DNA of 14,237 nucleotides from positions 1 to 14,237 of the forward strand of contig URHD01000049.1 of the NCBI GenBank assembly GCA_900547585.1. The letters are read 5' to 3'. The stretch comes from an uncultured bacterium (lineage in GTDB: Bacteria > Cyanobacteriota > Vampirovibrionia > Gastranaerophilales > Gastranaerophilaceae). This document shows, piece by piece, positions 5,781 to 13,533 of this stretch (the stretch's first letter is position 1; every line of letters starts with the position of its first letter). A model generated the notes under the pieces. That model made no database searches. It saw only the letters and a program-made list of their open reading frames with translations, and was not told the origin of the DNA. The position numbers and the translations under genes were made by a program.

Positions 5781-6839
5781 TTATGCCTCGAAAGCTTTTT
5801 TGATTGATTCTGTGAAATCCGGATAAAGCACGCCTTTTTCTGTAATGATTCCGGTGATGAGCTCGTGCGGAGTTACATCAAATCCGGGATTTATTACATT
5901 TACGCCCTCAGCGCAGATGGTTTTGCCGTTTATGTGCGTAACTTCTTCTTTTGAGCGTTCTTCGATGGGGATTTGGGCGCCGGATTCGATTGAAGTGTCG
6001 ATTGTCGAAAGCGGTGCAGCGATGTAGAACGGAACATTGTGATATTTTGCGGCGATTGCGACAGTGTAAGTGCCGATTTTGTTTGCCGTGTCGCCATTTG
6101 CGGCTATTCTGTCTGCACCGACGACCACCATGTCAATCATCCCCTTGCTCATGAAATAGCTGCACATTCCATCTGTGATAAGGGTCACGGGGATGCCGTC
6201 CATTTTTAATTCAAAGGTCGTAATTCTTGCTCCCTGCTGTCTGGGGCGGGTTTCATCGGCAAAAACCTGTATTGTGTTGTCTTTTGCGAACGCCGAGCGC
6301 ACAACCCCGAGCGCTGTGCCGTATCCGACGGTTGCGAGTGCGCCTGCGTTGCAGTGGGTGAGAATTGTTGCCCCTTTTTTTACGAGTTTTGCGCCGTTAT
6401 CGCCGATTTTTTTGTTTATTTCAATATCTTCGTTTTCAAGCTTGATTCCGTTTTCAATAAGCATTTTTACGGTTTCATCGACGGTTTTTTCGGAGTTTTT
6501 TGCAAGCTCAAACTGCTTATCCACCGCCCACATGAGGTTTACTGCGGTAGGACGGGAACTTTTCAAAAATTCTGCGTACTGTTTGAGTTTTTCAGTGAAT
6601 TCTTCTTTGTCATTTGTTTTTGCCGCGATTTCCATTGCTGCAAGTGCCACGCCATGCGCGCCCGCAATCCCAATAGCCGGTGCCCCGCGCACAATCATTG
6701 TACGGATTGCATCGAACATTTCGTTTGCGGTTTTTATATCGACCATTTTGTATTCATAAGGGATGAGCGTCTGATCGACCATTCTTGACACATTGTTGAC
6801 CCATTCAATTGTTTTTATTTTTGATTTAAATTCAGACAT
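5781..6839 (-). CDS. mtnA: S-methyl-5-thioribose-1-phosphate isomerase MtnA
   Basis: MtnA isomerises methylthioribose-1-phosphate to methylthioribulose-1-phosphate in methionine salvage, in the cytoplasm. The 352-aa length fits. Motifs are RGAPAIGIAGAHG (residues 51-63), THCNAGALATVGYGTALG with catalytic Cys163, FADETRPRQQGARITTFEL (about 193-211), and VVGADRIAANGDTANKIGT with catalytic Asp243. The similar eIF2B-like sugar isomerases lack this full set. The start at 6839 is preceded by AGAGGT. No other mtn gene is in the window, so the enzyme may serve full salvage elsewhere or a shunt for 5'-deoxyribose by-products. It sits between a membrane protein and a secreted protein with gaps of 8 and 1 bases. 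Confidence 0.96.
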   Translation of the reverse strand: MSEFKSKIKTIEWVNNVSRMVDQTLIPYEYKMVDIKTANEMFDAIRTMIVRGAPAIGIAGAHGVALAAMEIAAKTNDKEEFTEKLKQYAEFLKSSRPTAVNLMWAVDKQFELAKNSEKTVDETVKMLIENGIKLENEDIEINKKIGDNGAKLVKKGATILTHCNAGALATVGYGTALGVVRSAFAKDNTIQVFADETRPRQQGARITTFELKMDGIPVTLITDGMCSYFMSKGMIDMVVVGADRIAANGDTANKIGTYTVAIAAKYHNVPFYIAAPLSTIDTSIESGAQIPIEERSKEEVTHINGKTICAEGVNVINPGFDVTPHELITGIITEKGVLYPDFTESIKKAFEA

Positions 6840-6847
6840 TTTTACCT

Positions 6848-7318
6848 CTATTCTTCGATTTCAAAATTAGTTGTATTTTCTTCCGGTCTGGGCTCAAGCT
6901 GGGCATAAATGTAGGTCGCAGCGAGCGCTGAAAATGAATTTATTACCGCAGAAAGGATTGCCACAAACACCGACAGCAAAAGCACCACAAAAAATCCCGA
7001 ACCAACCGAAAAAGTAACAAGGCTGTACTGGGAATTTTTAAAAATTAAGCCGATAATCGAGGCGAGCGGAAAATAAACTGCAGCAAACCCCAAAAATGAA
7101 ACAAAACCGGCAATTCCGCCGTAAAGCGCTCCGTCTTTGAGCTCCAGAAAACCGACGAGCGTCATTTTTTTCAGGTAAATTATCAATGCGGCCCCGATAC
7201 ACATCATCAAAAACAGAAACGCGATTCCTCCAATAAACGGGATTATTGTCACAACCCCGAGCGTAGCTCCTGCAATGAGCGAAAGTATTGATATTTGTTT
7301 TAAAAGCAGGATATTCAT
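6848..7318 (-). CDS. Small multi-spanning membrane protein of unknown function
   Basis: This 156-aa protein is mostly hydrophobic. Likely membrane segments are about residues 8-27, 29-49, 65-93 (one or two passes) and 106-138, with KK at 50-51 and an acidic cytoplasm-type tail ending EIEE. The frame extends to 7360, but the ATG at 7318 has a good AAGGAG site just upstream and gives a cleaner N-terminus, so I use it. Gly/Ala-rich helices recall small transport or scaffold proteins, but I cannot name a family. It lies 14 bases after ruvC and 8 bases before mtnA, so it is part of the same transcript. Confidence 0.8.
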   Translation of the reverse strand: MNILLLKQISILSLIAGATLGVVTIIPFIGGIAFLFLMMCIGAALIIYLKKMTLVGFLELKDGALYGGIAGFVSFLGFAAVYFPLASIIGLIFKNSQYSLVTFSVGSGFFVVLLLSVFVAILSAVINSFSALAATYIYAQLEPRPEENTTNFEIEE

Positions 7319-7332
7319 TTTTTCTCCTTTGT

Positions 7333-7824
7333 TTATGCGTTTGCGGCTGCAAGCAGGCATTCTGCGTTTCTTGCGTGGCAGATTGCGAGTGCGATTGAGT
7401 CGACTGTGTCGTCGAGTTTGGGCAGTTTCCCGTTAATTAGCTGCCCGACGGCGAGAGCGACTTCTTCTTTTGTTGCCCTGCCGTAGCCTGTTAGCGTTTG
7501 TTTTGCCTGAAGCGGCGTATATTCGTGGATTTTTACCCCGTGTTTTTCAAGCAGCATAACAATAATCCCCCTTGCCTCGGCGACCGGAATAATTGTTGTT
7601 AAATTTCGGAAAAAGAACAGTTTTTCAATGCTTGCTTCGTCGGGATTGAATTTTTTTATGATAAACTCCATATCCTCGCAGATTTCGAGCAGCCTGCTGG
7701 AATCCGGCGCACCTTTTCGGGTTCGAATTGAGCCGGACGAAACCAGCTCGTAATTGTCCCCCTCTATATCTAGTATGCTGTACCCTACGATTGCCAATCC
7801 AGGGTCGATTCCTAAAATTCTCAT
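7333..7824 (-). CDS. ruvC: Crossover junction endodeoxyribonuclease RuvC
   Basis: RuvC is the dimeric Holliday-junction resolvase that cuts symmetrically after branch migration by RuvAB. From the ATG at 7824 it is 163 aa. The four acidic catalytic positions are present: Asp7 in GIDPG, Glu67 in SIEKLFF, and Asp139 and Asp142 in DDTVDSIALAICHA. TPLQAKQTLTGYGRATKEEV is the usual central block. The frame extends upstream to a TTG at 7842, but MRILGIDPG is the family N-terminus. No Shine-Dalgarno sequence precedes the ATG. Instead a -10-like TATACT lies six bases upstream, suggesting a leaderless message. ruvA and ruvB are not in the window. Confidence 0.97.
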   Translation of the reverse strand: MRILGIDPGLAIVGYSILDIEGDNYELVSSGSIRTRKGAPDSSRLLEICEDMEFIIKKFNPDEASIEKLFFFRNLTTIIPVAEARGIIVMLLEKHGVKIHEYTPLQAKQTLTGYGRATKEEVALAVGQLINGKLPKLDDTVDSIALAICHARNAECLLAAANA

Positions 7825-7830
7825 AGATTT

Positions 7831-7859
7831 AGTATAGCGCAAACCGGTGTTTTTATAAA
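7831..7859 (-). promoter_or_regulatory. Promoter giving a leaderless ruvC transcript
   Basis: On the minus strand TATACT (7831-7836) is preceded by TTTATA (7854-7859) at a 17-base spacing. The expected start, about 7 bases after the -10 box, falls on or next to the A of the ruvC ATG (7824). The -10 hexamer is the same as that of the dapA promoter. Confidence 0.55.
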
Positions 7860-7910
7860 GAATGAATTATTTTGTTTAAAAATGTCTATTCGGGTTAAAT
7901 AAGGGGGAGT

Positions 7911-7991
7911 TGTAAGCAATGGGAATTTAATTTTTCTAGCTCGATTCACTGCGTTCATAGGCGTCGAAAAATTAAATTCCCATTGCTTACA
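7911..7991. repeat. 26-bp perfect inverted repeat, 29-nt loop
   Basis: Arms 7911-7936 and 7966-7991 are exact reverse complements over 26 bases; pairing stops at both ends. The loop 7937-7965 contains CGATTC (7942-7947) and GGCGTC (7960-7965). It lies between the divergent ruvC and protease starts, so it is not a normal terminator for either gene. Arm length equals that of the inverted repeat at 2662-2791, but the arm sequence is different. The remaining 7837-8098 gap shows no gene; AT-rich stretches at about 8040-8090 may hold the protease promoter, but I see no convincing pair of boxes. Confidence 0.85.
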
Positions 7992-8098
7992 CTTTTGTTC
8001 AGTTTTTAAACTTTTTTCAAACTCCATCGTCTGTACGTGTTGTTAATCTTAGGATTTGGTAAAATACTTTAATAAATAGTTAAAATAGAGGAAAAATT

Positions 8099-9433
8099 GT
8101 GCAAAATCTTGTAAAAAAAGAAATAAAATACCCGTTTTTAACGCGCCCCGTCGAGGTTTTTGAGCGGGAAAACGGACATAAAATCGTGCTTGCGCACAAA
8201 GAGGGCGGACTTGTTAATGTTTCAACATGGGTAAAAACAGGCTCAATCAACGAAGATGACAAAATCAACGGAATTTCGCATTTTCTTGAACATTTGATGT
8301 TCAAAGGTACGAGCAAGCACCCTGCGGGCTATTTTGACAAAACTCTCGAGGCAAAAGGCGCGATTGTGAACGCTGCGACGTGGAAAGATTACACTTTCTA
8401 TTATGTAACGCTCCCGAAAGGCGAAAATTGCGAAAATTTGAACCTTGCGCTTGAACTTCATGCTGATATGATGCTCGATCCGGTTCTTCCGGAAAATGAG
8501 CTGGGGCCCGAGTTTGATATAAAGGATACAACCGTAAAAGAAAAGCGCGAGCGCCATGTTGTTATCGAAGAAATCAGAATGCGCGAAGATCAGCCCTGGA
8601 CAAAGGTTTACAACGCGGCAAACAACGCAATGTACACAAAACATCCCTACAAACGCGATGTAATCGGGCATGCGCACACGATTGCGTCTGTTCCTCGCGA
8701 TACGATTATGGATTATTACAAAAAACATTACACACCGAACAATATGACCACCATAGTTGTCGGGGATTTTGACCATAACGAAGTTCTTGAACGGGTTATA
8801 AAGGAATTTGACTTCAAAGGGCGTGAAAACTTTGAAAATCCGCAATTTGAAATCGACAGACCCTCGGGGGAAACAAAATATATTGAAAACAGGGCTCAAA
8901 TTAACACCGGATTTGTGATTATCGGCTATCTGGGCGAGCCGGCATGCGCTCTTAAGGAAAATATCGGGCTTGAAATGGCATCGATTATTCTCGGGGAAGG
9001 TCAGAGTTCAAGGCTTTTTAAAAACCTCATCGAACGCGCAAAAGAACCGGTTTTCAACCTTGTTTCAGCTGATTTTTACAATTTCCGTGACGGCTCAAAC
9101 CTTTTTGTGCAGGCAAATTTTGATGCCTCGAAAAAAGATGAGTCGATTGCGCTTTTGAAAGAAGAAATCAGAAAAGTTGTTGAAGACGGAATTGACGAAA
9201 AAGAATTTGAAAAGGCTAAAAAGCGTTTGAAAGTGAATTTTGCAGAAGAAGCTGAAACCGTTTCCGAAATTGGCGAAACAATCGGCTATTATATGACCGT
9301 ATGCAATAATCTTGAGCTTGTCGAAGAATATCTTGAAGAACTTGAAAAATTCAGTATAGAAGATTTTAACGATGTGGTTAAAAAGTATCTTCCTGTGAAA
9401 AATGCAGTGATTTCTGTTCTTATGCCGGAATAG
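8099..9433 (+). CDS. M16-family zinc metalloprotease, catalytic subunit
   Basis: This 444-aa pitrilysin-family (M16B) peptidase carries the inverted zinc motif HFLEH (His61, Glu64, His65) in GISHFLEHLMFKGT. The third ligand is probably Glu157 or Glu158 in HVVIEEIRM. That Glu is about 92 residues after the second His, compared with 74-76 usually, because residues ~133-152 (charged, KDTTVKEKRER) look like an insertion. TPNNMTTIVVGDFD near residue 220 and a second M16 fold follow. No signal peptide, so it is likely cytoplasmic, cutting short peptides. The start is GTG, with GAGG nearby. The next protease gene lacks the zinc motif but has the R/Y motif missing here, so the two probably form a heterodimer. 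Confidence 0.93.
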   Translation: MQNLVKKEIKYPFLTRPVEVFERENGHKIVLAHKEGGLVNVSTWVKTGSINEDDKINGISHFLEHLMFKGTSKHPAGYFDKTLEAKGAIVNAATWKDYTFYYVTLPKGENCENLNLALELHADMMLDPVLPENELGPEFDIKDTTVKEKRERHVVIEEIRMREDQPWTKVYNAANNAMYTKHPYKRDVIGHAHTIASVPRDTIMDYYKKHYTPNNMTTIVVGDFDHNEVLERVIKEFDFKGRENFENPQFEIDRPSGETKYIENRAQINTGFVIIGYLGEPACALKENIGLEMASIILGEGQSSRLFKNLIERAKEPVFNLVSADFYNFRDGSNLFVQANFDASKKDESIALLKEEIRKVVEDGIDEKEFEKAKKRLKVNFAEEAETVSEIGETIGYYMTVCNNLELVEEYLEELEKFSIEDFNDVVKKYLPVKNAVISVLMPE

Positions 9434-9442
9434 AAATTATGA

Positions 9443-9569
9443 CCGGCTTTGCCGGAGATCCCCAATCGAGTTGGGGATGACAACGACCCCTGTAATGCCA
9501 TTCCCGCGAAGACGGAACCCCTGCGAAGCAGGTCAAAAACAAAACATGCTGTCATCATGGAAGATGACA
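9443..9569. repeat. Composite palindromic intergenic repeat
   Basis: The 149-base gap between the two protease genes is packed with short palindromes. CCGGC (9443-9447) pairs with GCCGG (9451-9455). ATCCCCAA (9458-9465) pairs with TTGGGGAT (9471-9478). A degenerate ATTCCCGCGAAGACGGAA lies near 9500-9516. CCTGC (9520-9524) pairs with GCAGG (9528-9532), and TGTCATC (9550-9556) pairs with GATGACA (9563-9569). GGGGATGACA and CATTCCCGCGAAG are wording typical of dispersed REP-type repeats in many bacteria. It has no T-tract, so it is more likely an inserted repeat or mRNA-stability element than a terminator. Confidence 0.7.
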
Positions 9570-9582
9570 AGAGAGGATAAAA

Positions 9583-10815
9583 ATGAAAAAATTATATTTG
9601 AAGAACAATATTCCCGTAATTTTGAAAGAAAGCAAAGAAACTCCGAGAATCGCGCTCTGTTTCTATTTAAAAATTACAAAACCCGAAGAAAAAGCCGGCG
9701 AATATTCGCTGATTTCAAGGCTGCTTTCGCAGGGAACGAAAAATCGCAGCGCAGAAGAACTAGCTGCGGAAATGGACGAAAATGCGATTGAGTGCTTTAG
9801 CGAGATGAAACAGGACTATATCAGGATTAAGGCGATTTGTTTAAATGAAGATATTGAAAAATGTATTGAACTTATGGCTGATATGGTGCAGAATTCGACG
9901 CTTGCGGACACAGAAAAGGAAAAATTTAAGCTAAAAGGCGAAATTCAGGCCGAGCTGGATTCCCCGAAATCAAGGGCTGTTGACGCTTATTACCGTAATA
10001 TCTACGCAAATCACGTTTATGGAAATACTTTTACAAAAATCCTTGAAGATATTGATTCCATCGGATATGAACAGCTGAAAATACTCTATGACGGGCTTCT
10101 CGGGGATTCTTCAAAGGTTATCAGCGTTGCAGGTGATTTTGAGGAAGAAAAAATCGTTGATTTGTTCAACAAGTATTTCAAAGAGGCGAAAAACGGCGCA
10201 GAAAGGGATTCAAAAATCCCTGTGCCGGTGCTTTCAGAAAATAAACTTGTAAAAATTGCAAAAGAGGACGCTTCTCAGGCGCAAATACTTATGGGATGGC
10301 ATTTCCCTCCTATTTTCAGCGAAGATTATCCGGCGATTCTCCTTTTGAATACAATTCTGGGTTCAAGCGGGCTTTCTTCGCGGCTTTTTGTGGAATTACG
10401 CGATAAAAAAGGGCTGGCGTACGTTGTGAGAAGCGGTTATGAAACTTTTGAAAAATCTGCGAATTTTTCGGTTTATATTGCGACAGAACCTAAAAATATT
10501 AAGACTTCGCTTGAAATGTTCAATGTTGAGCTTGAAAAAATTAAAAATATTCCGGTTTCAGAGCAGGAACTCGAAAATGCCAAGAATAATCTGCTCGGAA
10601 AACGCGAATTTATCCTTGAAACCAACCTCCAGCAGGCATCGCAGATAGGTTTTTATGAGGATAAGGGGCTTGGCTGCGATTTTGAGGAAAAACTTGTGGA
10701 GAAAATTAAAAATGTTTCCGTTAAAGAAATTCAAAATTGTGCCGATAAATATATTAAAGACCCGCATGTTCTTGTGGTGCTGGCGCCCTCAAAATATCTC
10801 GGAGATATAGAATGA
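9583..10815 (+). CDS. M16-family peptidase, non-catalytic partner subunit
   Basis: This 410-aa protein has the M16 two-domain fold but no zinc site. Where the partner has HFLEH it reads SLISR (residues 42-46). It keeps the substrate-binding R/Y motif, SSRLFVELRDKKGLAYVV, with Arg273 and Tyr280, which the upstream catalytic subunit lacks. This complementary loss is the pattern of heterodimeric M16B peptidases, in which an active and an inactive chain close around a peptide, as known from bacterial and mitochondrial processing-type enzymes. The start at 9583 follows AGAGAGGA. Its stop overlaps the next start (ATGA at 10812-10815), so the PilZ gene is translationally coupled. Confidence 0.92.
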   Translation: MKKLYLKNNIPVILKESKETPRIALCFYLKITKPEEKAGEYSLISRLLSQGTKNRSAEELAAEMDENAIECFSEMKQDYIRIKAICLNEDIEKCIELMADMVQNSTLADTEKEKFKLKGEIQAELDSPKSRAVDAYYRNIYANHVYGNTFTKILEDIDSIGYEQLKILYDGLLGDSSKVISVAGDFEEEKIVDLFNKYFKEAKNGAERDSKIPVPVLSENKLVKIAKEDASQAQILMGWHFPPIFSEDYPAILLLNTILGSSGLSSRLFVELRDKKGLAYVVRSGYETFEKSANFSVYIATEPKNIKTSLEMFNVELEKIKNIPVSEQELENAKNNLLGKREFILETNLQQASQIGFYEDKGLGCDFEEKLVEKIKNVSVKEIQNCADKYIKDPHVLVVLAPSKYLGDIE

Positions 10816-11426
10816 GAAGAATTTCAAAAGATACAAAAGTCAGAATAGAGTTCGACGATTCAGCGAAAAACACGCAGAGCGTTGAATGTTATGTTGTTGA
10901 TATCCAGCCGGACAGGCTGATTTTGAGTTTTCCTGCGGACGGGCGCAAATATCTTCAATATCTGGGCGAGGGTGAGAGCGTAAAGGCTTATATTTATTCG
11001 TATTCAGGGATTTTGATTCTCAATCCTATGATTATCGAGGCTCCGAACGCTGAAAACCTCATTACTATTGAATTTAAGGAAGAACAGCAGGTAATCCAGC
11101 GCCGTCAGTATTTTAGAATATGCTGGGAAACCGATTTTTCTATAATTGTTGATGGCAAAAAGCTTGATGTGCGCACGATTGATGTTTCCGGCGGCGGTGT
11201 GAGGTTTCTTTGTAAAGAAGAAATCAAAACCGGCGAAATTTACAAAGGAGCTTTGCGGATTTCATCCGTTGATGACCCAGTTGAGCTTACAGGGCGGGTT
11301 TTTAAGAAAAATCCGGACAGAAAAAACGAATATGTTTTTGAATACACGCAAATTGAAGAAAAACAGCGTGAAAGAATCATCAAAAAATGCGTCCTGATTG
11401 AGCGTGAAAGGATTCGCAAATATTGA
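10812..11426 (+). CDS. YcgR-like PilZ-domain protein (cyclic-di-GMP receptor)
   Basis: The 204-aa protein has an N-terminal beta-rich domain (about residues 1-90) like the YcgR N-domain, and a C-terminal PilZ domain. Cyclic-di-GMP binding residues are intact: the R-x3-R motif in RRQYFR (Arg98, Arg102) and D-x-S-x2-G in DVSGGG (Asp124, Ser126, Gly129). Such proteins pass cyclic-di-GMP levels to motility or surface functions in the cytoplasm or at the membrane. No flagellar or pilus gene is nearby, so the target is unknown. It overlaps the protease partner gene by four bases, so the two are co-translated. The basic C-terminal helix (ERIIKKCVLIERERIRKY) may mediate binding to a partner. Confidence 0.9.
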   Translation: MRRISKDTKVRIEFDDSAKNTQSVECYVVDIQPDRLILSFPADGRKYLQYLGEGESVKAYIYSYSGILILNPMIIEAPNAENLITIEFKEEQQVIQRRQYFRICWETDFSIIVDGKKLDVRTIDVSGGGVRFLCKEEIKTGEIYKGALRISSVDDPVELTGRVFKKNPDRKNEYVFEYTQIEEKQRERIIKKCVLIERERIRKY

Positions 11427-11461
11427 TTACGGGTTTGCAAAATTCAGGTAATTAAATTAAG

Positions 11462-11494
11462 ATGAATAAAGAAACAATGGGCATGAAAAAGTAA
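11462..11494 (+). CDS. Possible 10-codon leader ORF
   Basis: ATG at 11462 opens MNKETMGMKK and stops at TAA 11492-11494, whose last base is the first base of the TPR gene ATG. The TPR start has no clear Shine-Dalgarno sequence, so re-initiation from this small frame could matter. The only site ahead of it is a weak TTAAG. It may be chance. Confidence 0.22.
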   Translation: MNKETMGMKK

Positions 11495-13095
11495 TGAACA
11501 CAACCGAAGACATACAATCTTATAAAAGGGATATAGACAGGTTCTACAAAAACGGCAACCTCCAAAAAGCAATAGAATGCTGCCAGTTTGCTCTGTCTAA
11601 TGACCCTACGAACGCTGATTTGCATGTCAGGCTCGGTGATTTGTACATGGAATGGCATTTTGATATCCATCAGGCACGTCAGTACCTTGATGAGGCGATT
11701 ACCGAATATCAGCGGGCGCTTGAAACTTACATGGATTCGGGCGAAATCTACTTCAAAATCGGGATGGCGTTCTTTTATAAAAACGAAATCGACAGGGCAA
11801 TCAATTATTTTAACCTTGCAATTGAAAAAAATGAAAAAATGGCGATTGCGTACTATATGATTGCCTCATGCCATACTAAAAAAGCGCATTTTCAGGATGC
11901 ATTGGAGTTTGCGGAAAAATCAATAAAACTCGCCCCGCTTTCATCTTCAAGAGCACATTTTCTCATTTTTAACCTGCTTCGCGTTATGTCCGTGAAAGGT
12001 TTCAAGGTTTCAATGCGGCGTAATTCCGAGCTTTTGCTGTCGGTTTTGACACTTCCGTTTGATAAATATGCGCTGAAAAATGTTTTTACGATGTTTTCTT
12101 ATCTTTCGTTTTTGCCAATGCTCCTGAAAGGCTGGTATATGGCGGCAACAAAGGGAGTTGATTCTGCGCTTGAGGTTTATCGTGCTGCGCTTGAAAAAGC
12201 ACCCGGTTTTGTGCTTCTTTATTGCCTTCTGGGCGATATTTACAGGGCTCTCGGGCGTTTTGAGGACGCAATTCTTGAATATAAGATGGCAATCATGATG
12301 GACAGCCTGAATATTACGGCTTATCGTTCATTGTGCCTCGTTTATGAAGAAATCGGCGATTTTGACAGCGCAATCGACGCTTATAAAAGATTAATTGAAA
12401 TCCAGCCCAATGCCGCAGAATACCAGAGCAACCTTGCGAATATTTTGTACCTGAAAGGCGAGGCAAAAGAGGCTATCGGCTATTATCAGAACGCAATTTC
12501 GCTAAATCCGAACCCGAAATGGACTAGCGTAATCGCGCAAACGCTCGGTTATGTATTTCAGGAGGGCGAAAAGAACACGGATGCTGCTATTAGCGCTTAT
12601 CAATGCGCATATTTGCTTACGCCGACGGATATTGATATTTTTGTTAACCTTGGAAGCGCTTTTTACGACAAACAGGAATATAACAACGCTCTGACCATTT
12701 ACAGGCGTGCACTTGAACTCGATCCGACGAACGCAAAAATTCACTGCAACCTCGGATTCCTCCACTGGGGCAAAGGTGACATTCCTGAGGCAATAAAAGA
12801 GTACGAGCTCGCAATAAAATACGACACAAGCTACGATATCGCGTATAACAACCTCGGGGTGATTTACCTGGACGATTTGGGCAGAATTCAGAACGCAATT
12901 GACCTTTTTGAAAAGGCTGTTGAATACAATCCGAATTACGCGCTCGCTTATTACAATCTTGCGCGTTCGGTTGCGATAAAAGGTGACAAAATCGAGGCTG
13001 CAAAGCTTTATCAGGTTGCAATGGATTTGAATAACGTTACGAACGAACTTGATCCTCAGGAAATTAAGGAAAAAATTCAGGATTTGTTCGAATAA
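11494..13095 (+). CDS. Large tetratricopeptide repeat protein
   Basis: This 533-aa protein is nearly all TPR, a helical scaffold for protein-protein contacts. Units are visible at about residues 10-40, 42-78, 84-117, 118-150, then 240-272, 274-306, 308-340, 345-378, 380-413, 414-447, 448-482 and 483-515. The TPR pattern is clear in segments such as VNLGSAFYDKQEYNNALTIY and NNLGVIYLDDLGRIQNAIDL. Residues ~155-235 break the pattern with a hydrophobic helical region (LSFLPMLLKGWYMAA) that may be a linker or a partner-binding cap. There is no signal peptide. It follows the PilZ gene after 67 bases and precedes the thioesterase by 21. Role unknown; a scaffold acting with the PilZ protein is conceivable from gene order only. 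Confidence 0.93.
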   Translation: MNTTEDIQSYKRDIDRFYKNGNLQKAIECCQFALSNDPTNADLHVRLGDLYMEWHFDIHQARQYLDEAITEYQRALETYMDSGEIYFKIGMAFFYKNEIDRAINYFNLAIEKNEKMAIAYYMIASCHTKKAHFQDALEFAEKSIKLAPLSSSRAHFLIFNLLRVMSVKGFKVSMRRNSELLLSVLTLPFDKYALKNVFTMFSYLSFLPMLLKGWYMAATKGVDSALEVYRAALEKAPGFVLLYCLLGDIYRALGRFEDAILEYKMAIMMDSLNITAYRSLCLVYEEIGDFDSAIDAYKRLIEIQPNAAEYQSNLANILYLKGEAKEAIGYYQNAISLNPNPKWTSVIAQTLGYVFQEGEKNTDAAISAYQCAYLLTPTDIDIFVNLGSAFYDKQEYNNALTIYRRALELDPTNAKIHCNLGFLHWGKGDIPEAIKEYELAIKYDTSYDIAYNNLGVIYLDDLGRIQNAIDLFEKAVEYNPNYALAYYNLARSVAIKGDKIEAAKLYQVAMDLNNVTNELDPQEIKEKIQDLFE

Positions 13096-13116
13096 TTTTT
13101 TTGAGGGAGAATTTTT

Positions 13117-13533
13117 ATGAAATATATAAACGAAATTCGCGTCTATTATGCGGATACTGATGCATATCAGGTCGTCTGGCATGGTGCTTATCTTCGCTGG
13201 ATGGAGGCGGCGAGGGTTGAGCTGACAAATCAGCTCGGGCTAGATTTAAAACAGCTTCAGGAAACCGGTGACATTCTCCCGGTGCGCGATTTGAACGTAA
13301 AATATCGTTTGAGCGCAAAACTAGACGATATTTTGAAAATCGAAACCGAAATCGAAGAATGTTCGCCTGTAAAAATCGTTTTTAAGCAAATTATAAGCAA
13401 CAAAGAAACCGGCGAAGTGAATATCGAAGCAAGAGTGACCTGCGTTGCTGTGAATACGCACACGGGGAAAATGTATCGCAGAATTCCCGATTATATTTAT
13501 AATGCCTGCAAAAATCAGGCTGTTGCTGTTTAA
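13117..13533 (+). CDS. YbgC/FadM-type acyl-CoA thioesterase (hot-dog fold)
   Basis: The 138-aa protein is a single 4HBT hot-dog domain that hydrolyses acyl- or aroyl-CoA thioesters. The signature VYYADTDAYQVVWHGAYLRWMEAAR (residues 9-33, broken here by the family pattern Y-x-DTD-x5-WH) holds Asp15, which matches catalytic Asp18 of E. coli YbgC, and His22. LPVRDLNVKYR and DDILKIETEI are typical later blocks. GAGGGAGA precedes the ATG. In cyanobacterial relatives a similar enzyme can be a naphthoyl-CoA hydrolase, but no menaquinone genes are here, so a housekeeping acyl-CoA or acyl-carrier hydrolase is equally likely. Its stop overlaps the stop of the convergent gene by four bases. Confidence 0.92.
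   Translation: MKYINEIRVYYADTDAYQVVWHGAYLRWMEAARVELTNQLGLDLKQLQETGDILPVRDLNVKYRLSAKLDDILKIETEIEECSPVKIVFKQIISNKETGEVNIEARVTCVAVNTHTGKMYRRIPDYIYNACKNQAVAV

Noticed and set aside
6175..6759. 194-codon open frame antisense to mtnA
   Set aside because: It lies fully opposite a conserved enzyme gene, has low-complexity Ser/Phe/Ala composition and no ribosome binding site: a shadow of the mtnA reading frame. The same applies to the long frames opposite the protease and TPR genes (8243-8899, 12502-13182).
9471..9791. 106-codon frame across the protease gap
   Set aside because: It overlaps the second protease gene in another frame and encodes the palindromic repeat; no support as a gene.
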